Positions 15,667 to 22,677 of a DNA stretch of 64,000 bases are shown piece by piece. Every line of letters starts with the position of its first letter. Within the stretch, counting starts at the first letter, position 1. Source of the stretch: Bacteroidetes bacterium HGW-Bacteroidetes-8 (GTDB taxonomy: Bacteria; Bacteroidota; Bacteroidia; Bacteroidales; UBA932). The stretch is from contig PHCZ01000001.1 of the NCBI GenBank assembly GCA_002840895.1, positions 724,027 to 788,026 on the forward strand, written 5' to 3'. Below the pieces are notes generated by a model that did not search any database, was not told where the DNA came from, and worked only from the letters and a program-made list of their open reading frames with translations. The translations under genes were made by a program, and so were the position numbers.

Positions 15667-17829
15667 ATGATTAGAAAAATATCATTCACAATACTACTGC
15701 TTTTTGCTAATTTATTACTAAACGGGCAGAACAAAAAAGCAGACTCTCTGATATCAATACTTCAAGCACACTCAACTATTGACACCGTTAGAGTAAATTT
15801 AATGAACAGAGTCGCCTTAGAGCTGGTTCTTACAAATCCGGAAGCTGCACTTAATTACTCTTTGGAGTCATCAGAGTTAAGTGACAGTCTAGGCTACCAA
15901 AAAGGAAAAGCTAACAGCATTAAAATAACTGGAAGATATTTTCGTGAGAAATTCGACTACAACCTTGCTCTGGATTACTACAAGAGAGCTCTAAATATAT
16001 ACCAAAACATTGGCGACAAAAAGGGAATCTGTTTTTGCAGAAGCGATATGGCCTATGTCTATTTACAAATGGGCAACTACCCAAAAGCTATTGAGTTTTT
16101 TTATGACAGCAGGAATATAGCATTGGAATTCAATGATAAGAGACACGTAATTGAGTGTTTGCAGATGATGGGAGTTATATATCAAATGCAGGGTAACTAT
16201 CCAAAATCTACCGAAGATCTGCAAAATGCTCTTCTTATAGCAGAAGAGATTAATGACAGGAATTTTATGGCAGACATATACACTAACCTTGGGATAGTAT
16301 ATATGAAACAAAATAACAATTTGCTTGCAATAGAGTCCTATCAAAAAGCTCAGACAATTTATGAAGAGCGAAAGAATAACAAAAAGCTTGGCTCACTTTA
16401 TAATAATCTGGGAAAAATCTATGAGGATGAGAATAATCATTCAAAAGCAGAAGAGCTCTATTCAAGGGCATTAAAAATAGAGGAGCTGGAGGAGAATAAA
16501 TTCGGGAAGATGCTCTCTTTGAACAATTTTGGTTCTCTATTAAAAAAACAGAACAAATATACTGCTGCTCTGGATTATTATGATCAATCTCTACTTCTAT
16601 CAAAAGAGACCGGCAGCAAAAATATTATGAGTGAGACCTACTTGAAAATGGCTGAAATCTATTTTGATATGGGCAAGTTAGACAATGCTCTTGAGTTTAC
16701 TGAAAAAAGTCTATCAATTGCAAATGTTATGGGTATTCTTGAGCATCAGAAGATTGGTTACGGACAACTCTCAAAAATACACTCTGCAAAAAACAATTTC
16801 AAAAAAGCTTACGAAAGTCATATTCTGTTTAAGAAATTGAATGATAGTATTTTTAATGAGCAGAACATAAAAGAGGCTGTAAGTCTTGAATACAGGTACA
16901 AATATGAGAAAGAGAAACAGAAACAGGAGTTGGAAAGGTATGAAGAGGATATTATCAAAGCAGAGCAACAGAAGCGGATAAAGCTTATATTATACTCTAC
17001 CATTGCTGGTCTTATTTTACTGGCTATATTACTTTTAGGCGCTCTCTACTCATATTTTGATAAACGTAAAACCAATATAGAACTTATCAAGCAAAAAAAA
17101 GAGATTGAAAAAAAATCCAATGAACTTATCACCTCAAATGCGACAAAAGATAAGTTGTTTTCTATAATTGTGAACGATCTTCAAGATCCCTTCAACAATA
17201 TTACAAATTTATCCAGCTTAATGGCAAGAGAGACAGCAGAGCTTGATCCCGATGTTCTTTCCGATTTCCTTAAATCAATTCATAAATCAGCAAACTTTGC
17301 AAATGAGTTGCTGGGAAACTTAACAGAGTGGGCAAAATCCCAAACAAATAAGCTAGAGGCCGAGAGTGACAGAACCACAATCAAAAATATTTTTATTCTT
17401 GCCAACGACTCAATTGAGCGTATAGCTAATAACAAGGAGATAACACTTAATTTCTCTTTTGATAAAAACATAGATCTATATGTTGATAAAAATATGATTA
17501 ATACTGTATTAAGAAATTTAATAACTAACGCTGTTAAATATAGCTACAGAGGGGGGAGTGTAAATGTAAATGCAGTATTCAATGATAATGAAGTTATAAT
17601 TTCTGTTACAGATTATGGAGTGGGTATTGATAAAGAAAGAGTCTCTAAGTTGTTTCAAATAACAGAAAAGATAGCATCACCCGGAACCGAGAATGAGCAA
17701 GGTGCAGGACTAGGTCTGCTTTTATGCAGGGAGTTTATTGAGAGATTGGGAGGAAAAATATCTGCACAAAGTGAAATTGGAAAGGGGAGTAAATTTTGTT
17801 TTACACTACCCGAGAGATATCTTTCCTAA
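15667..17829 (+). CDS. TPR-containing membrane histidine kinase homolog lacking the H-box His
   Basis: A 720-residue sensor: signal peptide (1-20), a periplasmic array of about eight tetratricopeptide repeats (roughly 80-395, seen as repeats like GNYPKAIEFFYDS and GKLDNALEFTEKS), a Lys/Glu-rich coiled coil (405-437), one transmembrane helix (439-463), a second coiled coil, and a HisKA-HATPase core. The H-box reads LFSIIVNDLQDPF where the family has LFSIIAHDLRSPF, so the phospho-acceptor His is Asn at 503 (codon AAC at 17173). The N-box NLITNAVKYS, G1 DYGVGID and G2 GAGLGLLLC look intact. It may bind ATP without autophosphorylating, acting as a pseudokinase or in a heterodimer. No response regulator gene adjoins it. 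Confidence 0.88.
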   Translation: MIRKISFTILLLFANLLLNGQNKKADSLISILQAHSTIDTVRVNLMNRVALELVLTNPEAALNYSLESSELSDSLGYQKGKANSIKITGRYFREKFDYNLALDYYKRALNIYQNIGDKKGICFCRSDMAYVYLQMGNYPKAIEFFYDSRNIALEFNDKRHVIECLQMMGVIYQMQGNYPKSTEDLQNALLIAEEINDRNFMADIYTNLGIVYMKQNNNLLAIESYQKAQTIYEERKNNKKLGSLYNNLGKIYEDENNHSKAEELYSRALKIEELEENKFGKMLSLNNFGSLLKKQNKYTAALDYYDQSLLLSKETGSKNIMSETYLKMAEIYFDMGKLDNALEFTEKSLSIANVMGILEHQKIGYGQLSKIHSAKNNFKKAYESHILFKKLNDSIFNEQNIKEAVSLEYRYKYEKEKQKQELERYEEDIIKAEQQKRIKLILYSTIAGLILLAILLLGALYSYFDKRKTNIELIKQKKEIEKKSNELITSNATKDKLFSIIVNDLQDPFNNITNLSSLMARETAELDPDVLSDFLKSIHKSANFANELLGNLTEWAKSQTNKLEAESDRTTIKNIFILANDSIERIANNKEITLNFSFDKNIDLYVDKNMINTVLRNLITNAVKYSYRGGSVNVNAVFNDNEVIISVTDYGVGIDKERVSKLFQITEKIASPGTENEQGAGLGLLLCREFIERLGGKISAQSEIGKGSKFCFTLPERYLS

Positions 17830-17836
17830 TCATTCG

Positions 17837-17919
17837 TGCGCAACTTTGCGCTGCATAAAATGTTTTATATTTTTAAATATCAGGTATATATATACGTAAA
17901 ATGCGCAACTTTGCGCTGC
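17837..17919 (+). repeat. Two direct copies of a GCGCAA/TTGCGC palindrome
   Basis: TGCGCAACTTTGCGCTGC occurs identically at 17837-17854 and 17902-17919, 65 bp apart. Each contains the dyad GCGCAA-CT-TTGCGC, which can be a hairpin in RNA or an operator in DNA. The first lies 8 bp after the kinase stop; the second is 38 bp before the -7 box of leader RNA copy 2. A variant, GCGCAAC-AAAC-CGCTGC, lies at 15093-15109 upstream of leader RNA copy 1. Confidence 0.65.
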
Positions 17920-17940
17920 CAATAAAAAATTGCTTTTTTT
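17915..17940 (+). terminator. Possible weak intrinsic terminator after the TPR kinase gene
   Basis: A short stem (GC-AAT with ATT-GC, loop of A residues) just after the second GCGCAA palindrome is followed directly by seven T residues (17934-17940). The stem is short, so it may work only together with the preceding palindromic hairpin. Confidence 0.35.
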
Positions 17941-17956
17941 CTTCAAATCCCAACAT

Positions 17957-17964
17957 TACATTTG
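17957..17964 (+). promoter_or_regulatory. -7 box upstream of leader RNA copy 2
   Basis: TACATTTG matches the -7 consensus. A TTG at 17930-17932 is 24 nt upstream, wider than ideal. The leader stem starts 22 nt downstream, mirroring the layout at 15212/15241. Confidence 0.55.
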
Positions 17965-17986
17965 CAGTAACATCGTTTCCGGCATC

Positions 17987-18079
17987 GTGGAGATCAATAC
18001 AATTACTGTTGATAATATTTATTTGCAAATTGTTTTAAAGGTTAGTCACCATTAAATAAGGTTAAGTATCGATCTCCAC
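17987..18079 (+). promoter_or_regulatory. Structured 5' leader RNA, copy 2 (core GTTTTAAAGGTTAGTC)
   Basis: The arms GTGGAGATCAATAC (17987-18000) and GTATCGATCTCCAC (18066-18079) pair at 13 of 14 positions and enclose 65 nt containing GTTTTAAAGGTTAGTCACCA at 18032-18051. The core matches copy 1 except for one purine change. A second loosely shared stretch, GTTRATAA followed by an AT-rich run ending in TGC, lies upstream of the core in both. The closing stems have no sequence in common, as expected when structure rather than sequence is selected. It ends 18 nt before the ATG at 18098. Confidence 0.6.
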
Positions 18080-18097
18080 TATTTCCAAGTTTATTGT

Positions 18098-18475
18098 ATG
18101 AACAGGCAATTAGCAAATAGATTGATAAGTTCAAAAATCCAGGAAAAAATTGGGTTTAGTTATGTTATCTTTTCAATTATAATAACAATCTCAATGGTGC
18201 TTAGTACTCAAAAAGCAGAGGCCTCGTCTACAACCTCAACTTTCTATAAAATTGATGTAACAAACTGCATTAAATGCTATCATTGTGAAGAAGTTGCCAG
18301 TCACTCTATTGCTATTGGCAACGATGAGTATCCCTACTGGATAAACGGTTCAATTTCCGGAAATTACAGAATTTATGTAAATCCACCACAAGAGTACCTG
18401 GAAGATTTAGATGAAGCAATAGCAGATTGCCCGATGGAGTGTATATCTAAAAGCACCCACCAAAAGAGAAAGTGA
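18098..18475 (+). CDS. Exported or membrane-anchored ferredoxin-like 4Fe-4S protein
   Basis: A 125-residue protein with an N-terminal hydrophobic span (about 20-36) and a possible cleavage site after AEA (about 43), followed by a single ferredoxin-like module. CIKCYHC supplies a CxxCxxC triplet near residue 60 and DCPMECI near the C-terminus supplies the fourth Cys followed by Pro, the usual [4Fe-4S] pattern. The second half of a 2x[4Fe-4S] ferredoxin is absent. Export of a labile cluster is unusual because clusters are normally built in the cytoplasm. A Tat route would need a twin-arginine motif, which I do not see, so N-in membrane anchoring is an alternative. The gene lies behind leader RNA copy 2. 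Confidence 0.7.
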   Translation: MNRQLANRLISSKIQEKIGFSYVIFSIIITISMVLSTQKAEASSTTSTFYKIDVTNCIKCYHCEEVASHSIAIGNDEYPYWINGSISGNYRIYVNPPQEYLEDLDEAIADCPMECISKSTHQKRK

Positions 18476-18543
18476 AGTTGAAAATGGAATAATTTTTTTT
18501 AGCTCTCAAATAGTGCACATTCAATATTTCTCTATATTTGTGA

Positions 18544-20190
18544 ATGTGTAAATTTTTTTCTGTTATTTTTTCATTCTTGCTTTTTTCCTGTACATCAAGC
18601 TACAGCGAACAAGATTCTCATTTTGACAGATTGAAAAGGTGGGACTCCCTAATGTTTATGAATCCGGCTTCTGTGATGGATTCACTTCAGAATTTCAAAC
18701 CGGAAAAACTCTCTGAATCAAATTTTGCCTACTTCACTTTACTCTCAACTATTGGGAGCTGTATGAACGATATTGATATTACAGATGACTCAACTATAAC
18801 CAAAACAGTTGAGTGGTACAGGTCAAAATCTGACTATTTTAATTTATGTCGCTCTCTAATTTTTTGCTCTGCAGCTAATTTTAATAAGCAAATCTTTTTG
18901 AACGACTCAATAAAACATATTAATTTAACTGAGGCAGAAGATCTGTTTGCTCGAAACAAAGTCAAAGACCCTGTTACAGAGGCATTTTTAAATAAATATC
19001 TCGCAAAAAAATCGATACACTTGTTCTATTCTAATAGATCTGACCTCTTGCCATCAACTCTTAAAGCAGAGGAGTATATCAAGAGAGCAGAGACTCTTTT
19101 TATGAAATTGGGAAACAAACGAGAGATGCAACTCACCAATTTATACCTCTCGGAAATTGTAATAGGTGTATATGAATATGATAAAGAGTTGGAAATTCTA
19201 AATAAAATAGCAGGATTCCCGGATTTAGAACAGGATATTAGACCGTTACTTAACAAAAAATTTGCACATTTATTTCAAAAAAAAGGCGAATACGACAAAT
19301 CAATTCACTATTTAAAATCTGTGATAAGAGACTCTCTTTTTGGCATCAGTTCAAAAATTAAAAAATCTGATATAGTAAATGATATTGCGGTTATATATGA
19401 CATAAAAAATCAACCTGACAGCGCAATTAAATATGCAATTTTATACAAGGATTTAATGTTGAAAGATCTCCAAAAATCCCATATTGGTTATCAATTTCTT
19501 TCAAAAATTTATGAAAAAAACGGAGATTATACTAAGGCTCTGGATTTATATAAAAAATACTCCAATTATACAGCAAAACTATACACAATTGAGCTTAAGA
19601 ATAGAACATTACAGAATAAATCAGAGAACAATCTGCTTATTAATAAGATCCGTCAAAAAGAATCTCTGTCAAAAAGTATAATCTTTGCATTAATTTCCTC
19701 ATTGGTAGGTCTAATCGTTACTATCTTATATCTTAAATCTGGCCAAAGAAAAGATAACACCAAATTAGATAGAGAGTTGGATGAGCTTAAAAAACATATT
19801 GATAGCCAAGAGAAGTCATTAAAAAAAATGTGGATTACAAACGAGGTATTAAAAACAACAGCAGGAAAATACCCCGATCTTATCAGGGATGTTCACAGAG
19901 AGGCAGCAAAGTGCAGGAGAGAGGCAAAAGGTACATATGACAACCTTAACACAATTATAGATGATTCCAGGCAAATTTCCAGAGAGATGATCTCAGAAAT
20001 AGCTAAAAACAAATCTTTTGCTAAAAACTTTCCTGAAATTTTCAATAAAGTTGAGCTCTCTCATTACGAAAAAATTATATACGCCCTCTTTAGCCTGGGA
20101 TACGATGCCAAAGAGATTGCAAATTTCTTTTCGGTCTCACCCTCAACCATAAGAGCGGTTAAGACCAGACTTAAAGATAAGCACGAATAA
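18544..20190 (+). CDS. TPR lipoprotein/membrane regulator with LuxR-like HTH
   Basis: A 548-residue one-component transmembrane regulator of a type common in Bacteroidota. It has a lipoprotein signal (MCKFFSVIFSFLLFSC, C16), a periplasmic helical/TPR region (about 170-345, e.g. KKGEYDKSIHYLKS and KNGDYTKALDLYKK), a membrane helix (376-398), a coiled coil (400-430), and a C-terminal HTH (505-546: LSHYEKIIYALFSLGYDAKEIANFF then VSPSTIRAVKTRL). The HTH has the LuxR/sigma-region-4 pattern and should bind DNA from the inner face of the membrane. If the lipobox is processed the protein would be tethered at both ends, so the signal may instead stay as a second anchor. Target genes unknown; the local palindromes are candidates. 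Confidence 0.85.
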   Translation: MCKFFSVIFSFLLFSCTSSYSEQDSHFDRLKRWDSLMFMNPASVMDSLQNFKPEKLSESNFAYFTLLSTIGSCMNDIDITDDSTITKTVEWYRSKSDYFNLCRSLIFCSAANFNKQIFLNDSIKHINLTEAEDLFARNKVKDPVTEAFLNKYLAKKSIHLFYSNRSDLLPSTLKAEEYIKRAETLFMKLGNKREMQLTNLYLSEIVIGVYEYDKELEILNKIAGFPDLEQDIRPLLNKKFAHLFQKKGEYDKSIHYLKSVIRDSLFGISSKIKKSDIVNDIAVIYDIKNQPDSAIKYAILYKDLMLKDLQKSHIGYQFLSKIYEKNGDYTKALDLYKKYSNYTAKLYTIELKNRTLQNKSENNLLINKIRQKESLSKSIIFALISSLVGLIVTILYLKSGQRKDNTKLDRELDELKKHIDSQEKSLKKMWITNEVLKTTAGKYPDLIRDVHREAAKCRREAKGTYDNLNTIIDDSRQISREMISEIAKNKSFAKNFPEIFNKVELSHYEKIIYALFSLGYDAKEIANFFSVSPSTIRAVKTRLKDKHE

Positions 20191-20213
20191 TAATAGGTGT
20201 ACTTCGCTTAGTT

Positions 20214-20238
20214 CTGAATATAGTTAGGAAATATTCAG
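20214..20238 (+). terminator. Hairpin after the TPR-LuxR gene
   Basis: CTGAATAT (20214-20221) and ATATTCAG (20231-20238) form a perfect 8-bp stem with a 9-nt loop, 24 nt after the stop. No T-run follows, so intrinsic termination is doubtful; a 3'-end processing or stabilising hairpin is equally likely. Confidence 0.35.
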
Positions 20239-20293
20239 TAAATTGCATACAAATAATTTGAGGTTTTGTTAATCAAACTAGAAAAAAATTCTC

Positions 20294-21181
20294 ATGTCTA
20301 ATCTAAAAGAATTTATTGAATGGTTAAAAATAACCTGGAATTTTGAATTGTTCCATTTAGGGAAGAACCCTTTTACAACCAAGACTTTTCTCTTATTGTT
20401 TATTTCATTTTTCCTGTTGTTTTACATATCTTCCAAAATCAAGAAGATTTTGGTAAGTAAGGTTTTTCCACGATATGATCTTGATATCGGTGTCAGTCAG
20501 TCAATAGCAACTATTGTACGTTATTTATTAATTATCATAGGTTTGATTATTATATTCCAGACTACAGGTATTGATTTGAGCGCTTTAGGATTGTTGGTTG
20601 GAGCACTCGGAGTTGGTATCGGGTTTGGGTTACAGAATATCACTAATAATTTTATAAGTGGAATAATCATTTTGTTCGAAAGGCCAATTAAAGTTGGAGA
20701 TAGAATCGAGATAGATAACCTTGCTGGAAATATTGTAGAAATTTCGGCCAGGGCAACCACTATTATCACTAACGATAATATCGCTGTTATTGTACCCAAC
20801 TCAGATTTCATTAATTCGAGAGTTATAAATTGGAGCCATAACAACAAAGATGTGAGGTTAAATTTCCCGGTGGGGGTTTCATATAAAGAAGATCCCGCAA
20901 GAATTAGCAAATTGCTCTTAGAAGTGGCTGATAATAACTCCGGTGTACTTGATTCTCCTGAGCCTTATGTTCTATTTGAAGCTTTTGGTGACAGTAGTCT
21001 TAATTTTGTACTTCAGGTCTGGACTTCAGGATACATCGACCGACCTAATATTTTGAAGAGTGAGTTGTATTATGAAATATTTGCAAAATTTAAAGAAAAT
21101 AATGTTGAGATTCCTTTTCCACAACGCGACATTCATTTAAAGTCGGGATTTGAAAAAAAAATAAGTAATATAGAAAATTAA
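20294..21181 (+). CDS. MscS-family mechanosensitive channel
   Basis: A 295-residue small-conductance mechanosensitive channel that relieves turgor at the inner membrane. Three N-terminal membrane helices are visible (about 30-52, 68-92, 95-120). The third is the pore-lining helix, with the Gly/Ala-rich LLVGALGVGIGFGLQNITNNFISG that defines MscS. The beta domain follows (RPIKVGDRIEI...GNIVEISARATTI), then IIVPNSDFI-like VIVPNSDFINSRVINWS and the C-terminal alpha/beta domain ending FPQRDIHL. Length is close to E. coli MscS (286). Single gene, convergent with mnmE. Confidence 0.95.
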   Translation: MSNLKEFIEWLKITWNFELFHLGKNPFTTKTFLLLFISFFLLFYISSKIKKILVSKVFPRYDLDIGVSQSIATIVRYLLIIIGLIIIFQTTGIDLSALGLLVGALGVGIGFGLQNITNNFISGIIILFERPIKVGDRIEIDNLAGNIVEISARATTIITNDNIAVIVPNSDFINSRVINWSHNNKDVRLNFPVGVSYKEDPARISKLLLEVADNNSGVLDSPEPYVLFEAFGDSSLNFVLQVWTSGYIDRPNILKSELYYEIFAKFKENNVEIPFPQRDIHLKSGFEKKISNIEN

Positions 21182-21206
21182 GATACTTAAATTTCTCGCT
21201 TTCCTA

Positions 21207-22649
21207 TTATTTACCGATGCAGAATTTTCCGAAGATGTTACCCAGAATCTCATCTGTGCTGATTTCTCCAACAATCTCTCCGATGTGGAAAAGCGCCTCC
21301 CGAATATCCTGAGCAACCAAGTCTGTAGGAAATGAGTTATCCATACCTGATGATGCCCTTAAAAGTGCCTCTTTTGTCTCTTTAAGTGCCTCAAAGTGCC
21401 TTACATTAGTTACAAGAGTAGAGTAGGAGTTGCTTGCGTCTTTATACCGGCATTTTAAAAGGGCTGCTTTTAGATTTTCGATCCCTATCTGCACTTTTGC
21501 AGAGAGTGGAAGTATATCAACGGGCTTCAAATTATATTCTAAACAGAGTGCAGAGATCTCTTTTAAATAGTTTTCGATGCAATTTTTGTAGCTTTTACCA
21601 CTGCTGAGCTCAATTATATCGGTTTTGTTAAGCAGAATTATGATTTTTTGATTATCTGCATCAATAACTGATGAGAGTTGTTTAATGCCTAAGCCGAAAT
21701 ACTCCTCGCGCTCTGCATCCAGCATAAGTAGAACCACTGATGCACCTCGTATTTTATCGTAACTTCTCTCAATGCCTATGATCTCAATCTTCTCTTCGGT
21801 CTCTCTTATTCCCGCAGTGTCAATAAAACGAAATCCAATACCCTCTATATTCAGAAAACCTTCTATGAAATCTCGCGTAGTGCCGTGTATCTCAGATACA
21901 ATAGCACGATCCTCATCAAGGAGAGAGTTAAGGAGAGTGCTTTTTCCGGTATTTGTTGCACCTGCAATTGCCACCGGAATACCGTTTTTTATGACATTGC
22001 CTAGCCGGAAGGAGTCTATAAGCATTGATATATGATCATTTACCTTCTCAATAAGAGTTTTAAGCTTTACTCTGTCGGCAAACTCTACATCCTCTTCGCT
22101 AAAATCCAATTCAAGCTCCATCAGAGAAACTATCTCAAGTAGTGAGAGACGCATCCCGGAGAGCTCTTTAGAAAACCCGCCCTTCATCTGTTTAAGTGCT
22201 ACCCTGTGTGAAGCCTCTGTTTCGGATATTATAAGATCTGCAACTGCTTCTGCTTGTGCTAAATCCATTTTACCATTAAGAAAAGATCTTTGAGAGAACT
22301 CTCCGGGTTTCGCAAGTTTTGCCCCTTTGGATATGAGCAGTATTAATATCTCCTGTTGAATATAATTTGAACCGTGGCAGGATATCTCAACCATATCTTC
22401 ACCGGTGTACGAATGGGGAGATTTAAAAACAGATATGAGAACCTCATCCAGTATCCTCTCATCTGAATCTATTGTTCCGTATCTAAGTCTCTGTCCTGGT
22501 GTTAGAGAAAGAGGGCCTCCTTTTGCCGGGGTAAAAATTTGGTCTGCAATTTTAATCGAATTTGGACCACTCATCCTTATCACAGCAATTGCACTCTTTC
22601 CCTGTACAGTAGAGAGTGCGCAGATTGTGTTTATGTTTTGACCCTCCAT
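21207..22649 (-). CDS. mnmE: tRNA modification GTPase MnmE
   Basis: A 480-residue GTPase that with MnmG modifies the wobble uridine (cmnm5U) of certain tRNAs. An N-terminal tetrahydrofolate-binding domain (1-120) is followed by helical segments and a G domain: P-loop GATNTGKST (230-238), GTTRD switch, DTAGIRETEE, and NKTD. The C-terminal FCIGK carries the essential catalytic Cys. The P-loop has Thr where most MnmE have Pro (GxPNAGKS). It sits 28 nt after rlmD, probably in one transcript. MnmG is not in the window. Confidence 0.96.
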   Translation of the reverse strand: MEGQNINTICALSTVQGKSAIAVIRMSGPNSIKIADQIFTPAKGGPLSLTPGQRLRYGTIDSDERILDEVLISVFKSPHSYTGEDMVEISCHGSNYIQQEILILLISKGAKLAKPGEFSQRSFLNGKMDLAQAEAVADLIISETEASHRVALKQMKGGFSKELSGMRLSLLEIVSLMELELDFSEEDVEFADRVKLKTLIEKVNDHISMLIDSFRLGNVIKNGIPVAIAGATNTGKSTLLNSLLDEDRAIVSEIHGTTRDFIEGFLNIEGIGFRFIDTAGIRETEEKIEIIGIERSYDKIRGASVVLLMLDAEREEYFGLGIKQLSSVIDADNQKIIILLNKTDIIELSSGKSYKNCIENYLKEISALCLEYNLKPVDILPLSAKVQIGIENLKAALLKCRYKDASNSYSTLVTNVRHFEALKETKEALLRASSGMDNSFPTDLVAQDIREALFHIGEIVGEISTDEILGNIFGKFCIGK

Positions 22650-22677
22650 AACGAAATAACGATTAGTATATCCAAAT

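Noticed and set aside
15283-18051. The conserved core as an integron attC site
   Set aside because: GTTAGTC does not fit the GTTRRRY core and no matching RYYYAAC partner is found at the right spacing; no integrase gene is present.
15241-18079. The two inverted-repeat leaders as MITEs or invertible promoters
   Set aside because: Copies of a mobile element or invertase sites would share the repeat arms; here the arms differ completely while the interior is conserved. There is no target-site duplication, and the -7 boxes are outside the repeats.
18533-18540. TATATTTG as the promoter of the TPR-LuxR gene
   Set aside because: It is a perfect -7 match but would start transcription at or after the ATG at 18544, and no TTG is at -33. 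The signal-peptide start looks real, so I did not list it as a feature.
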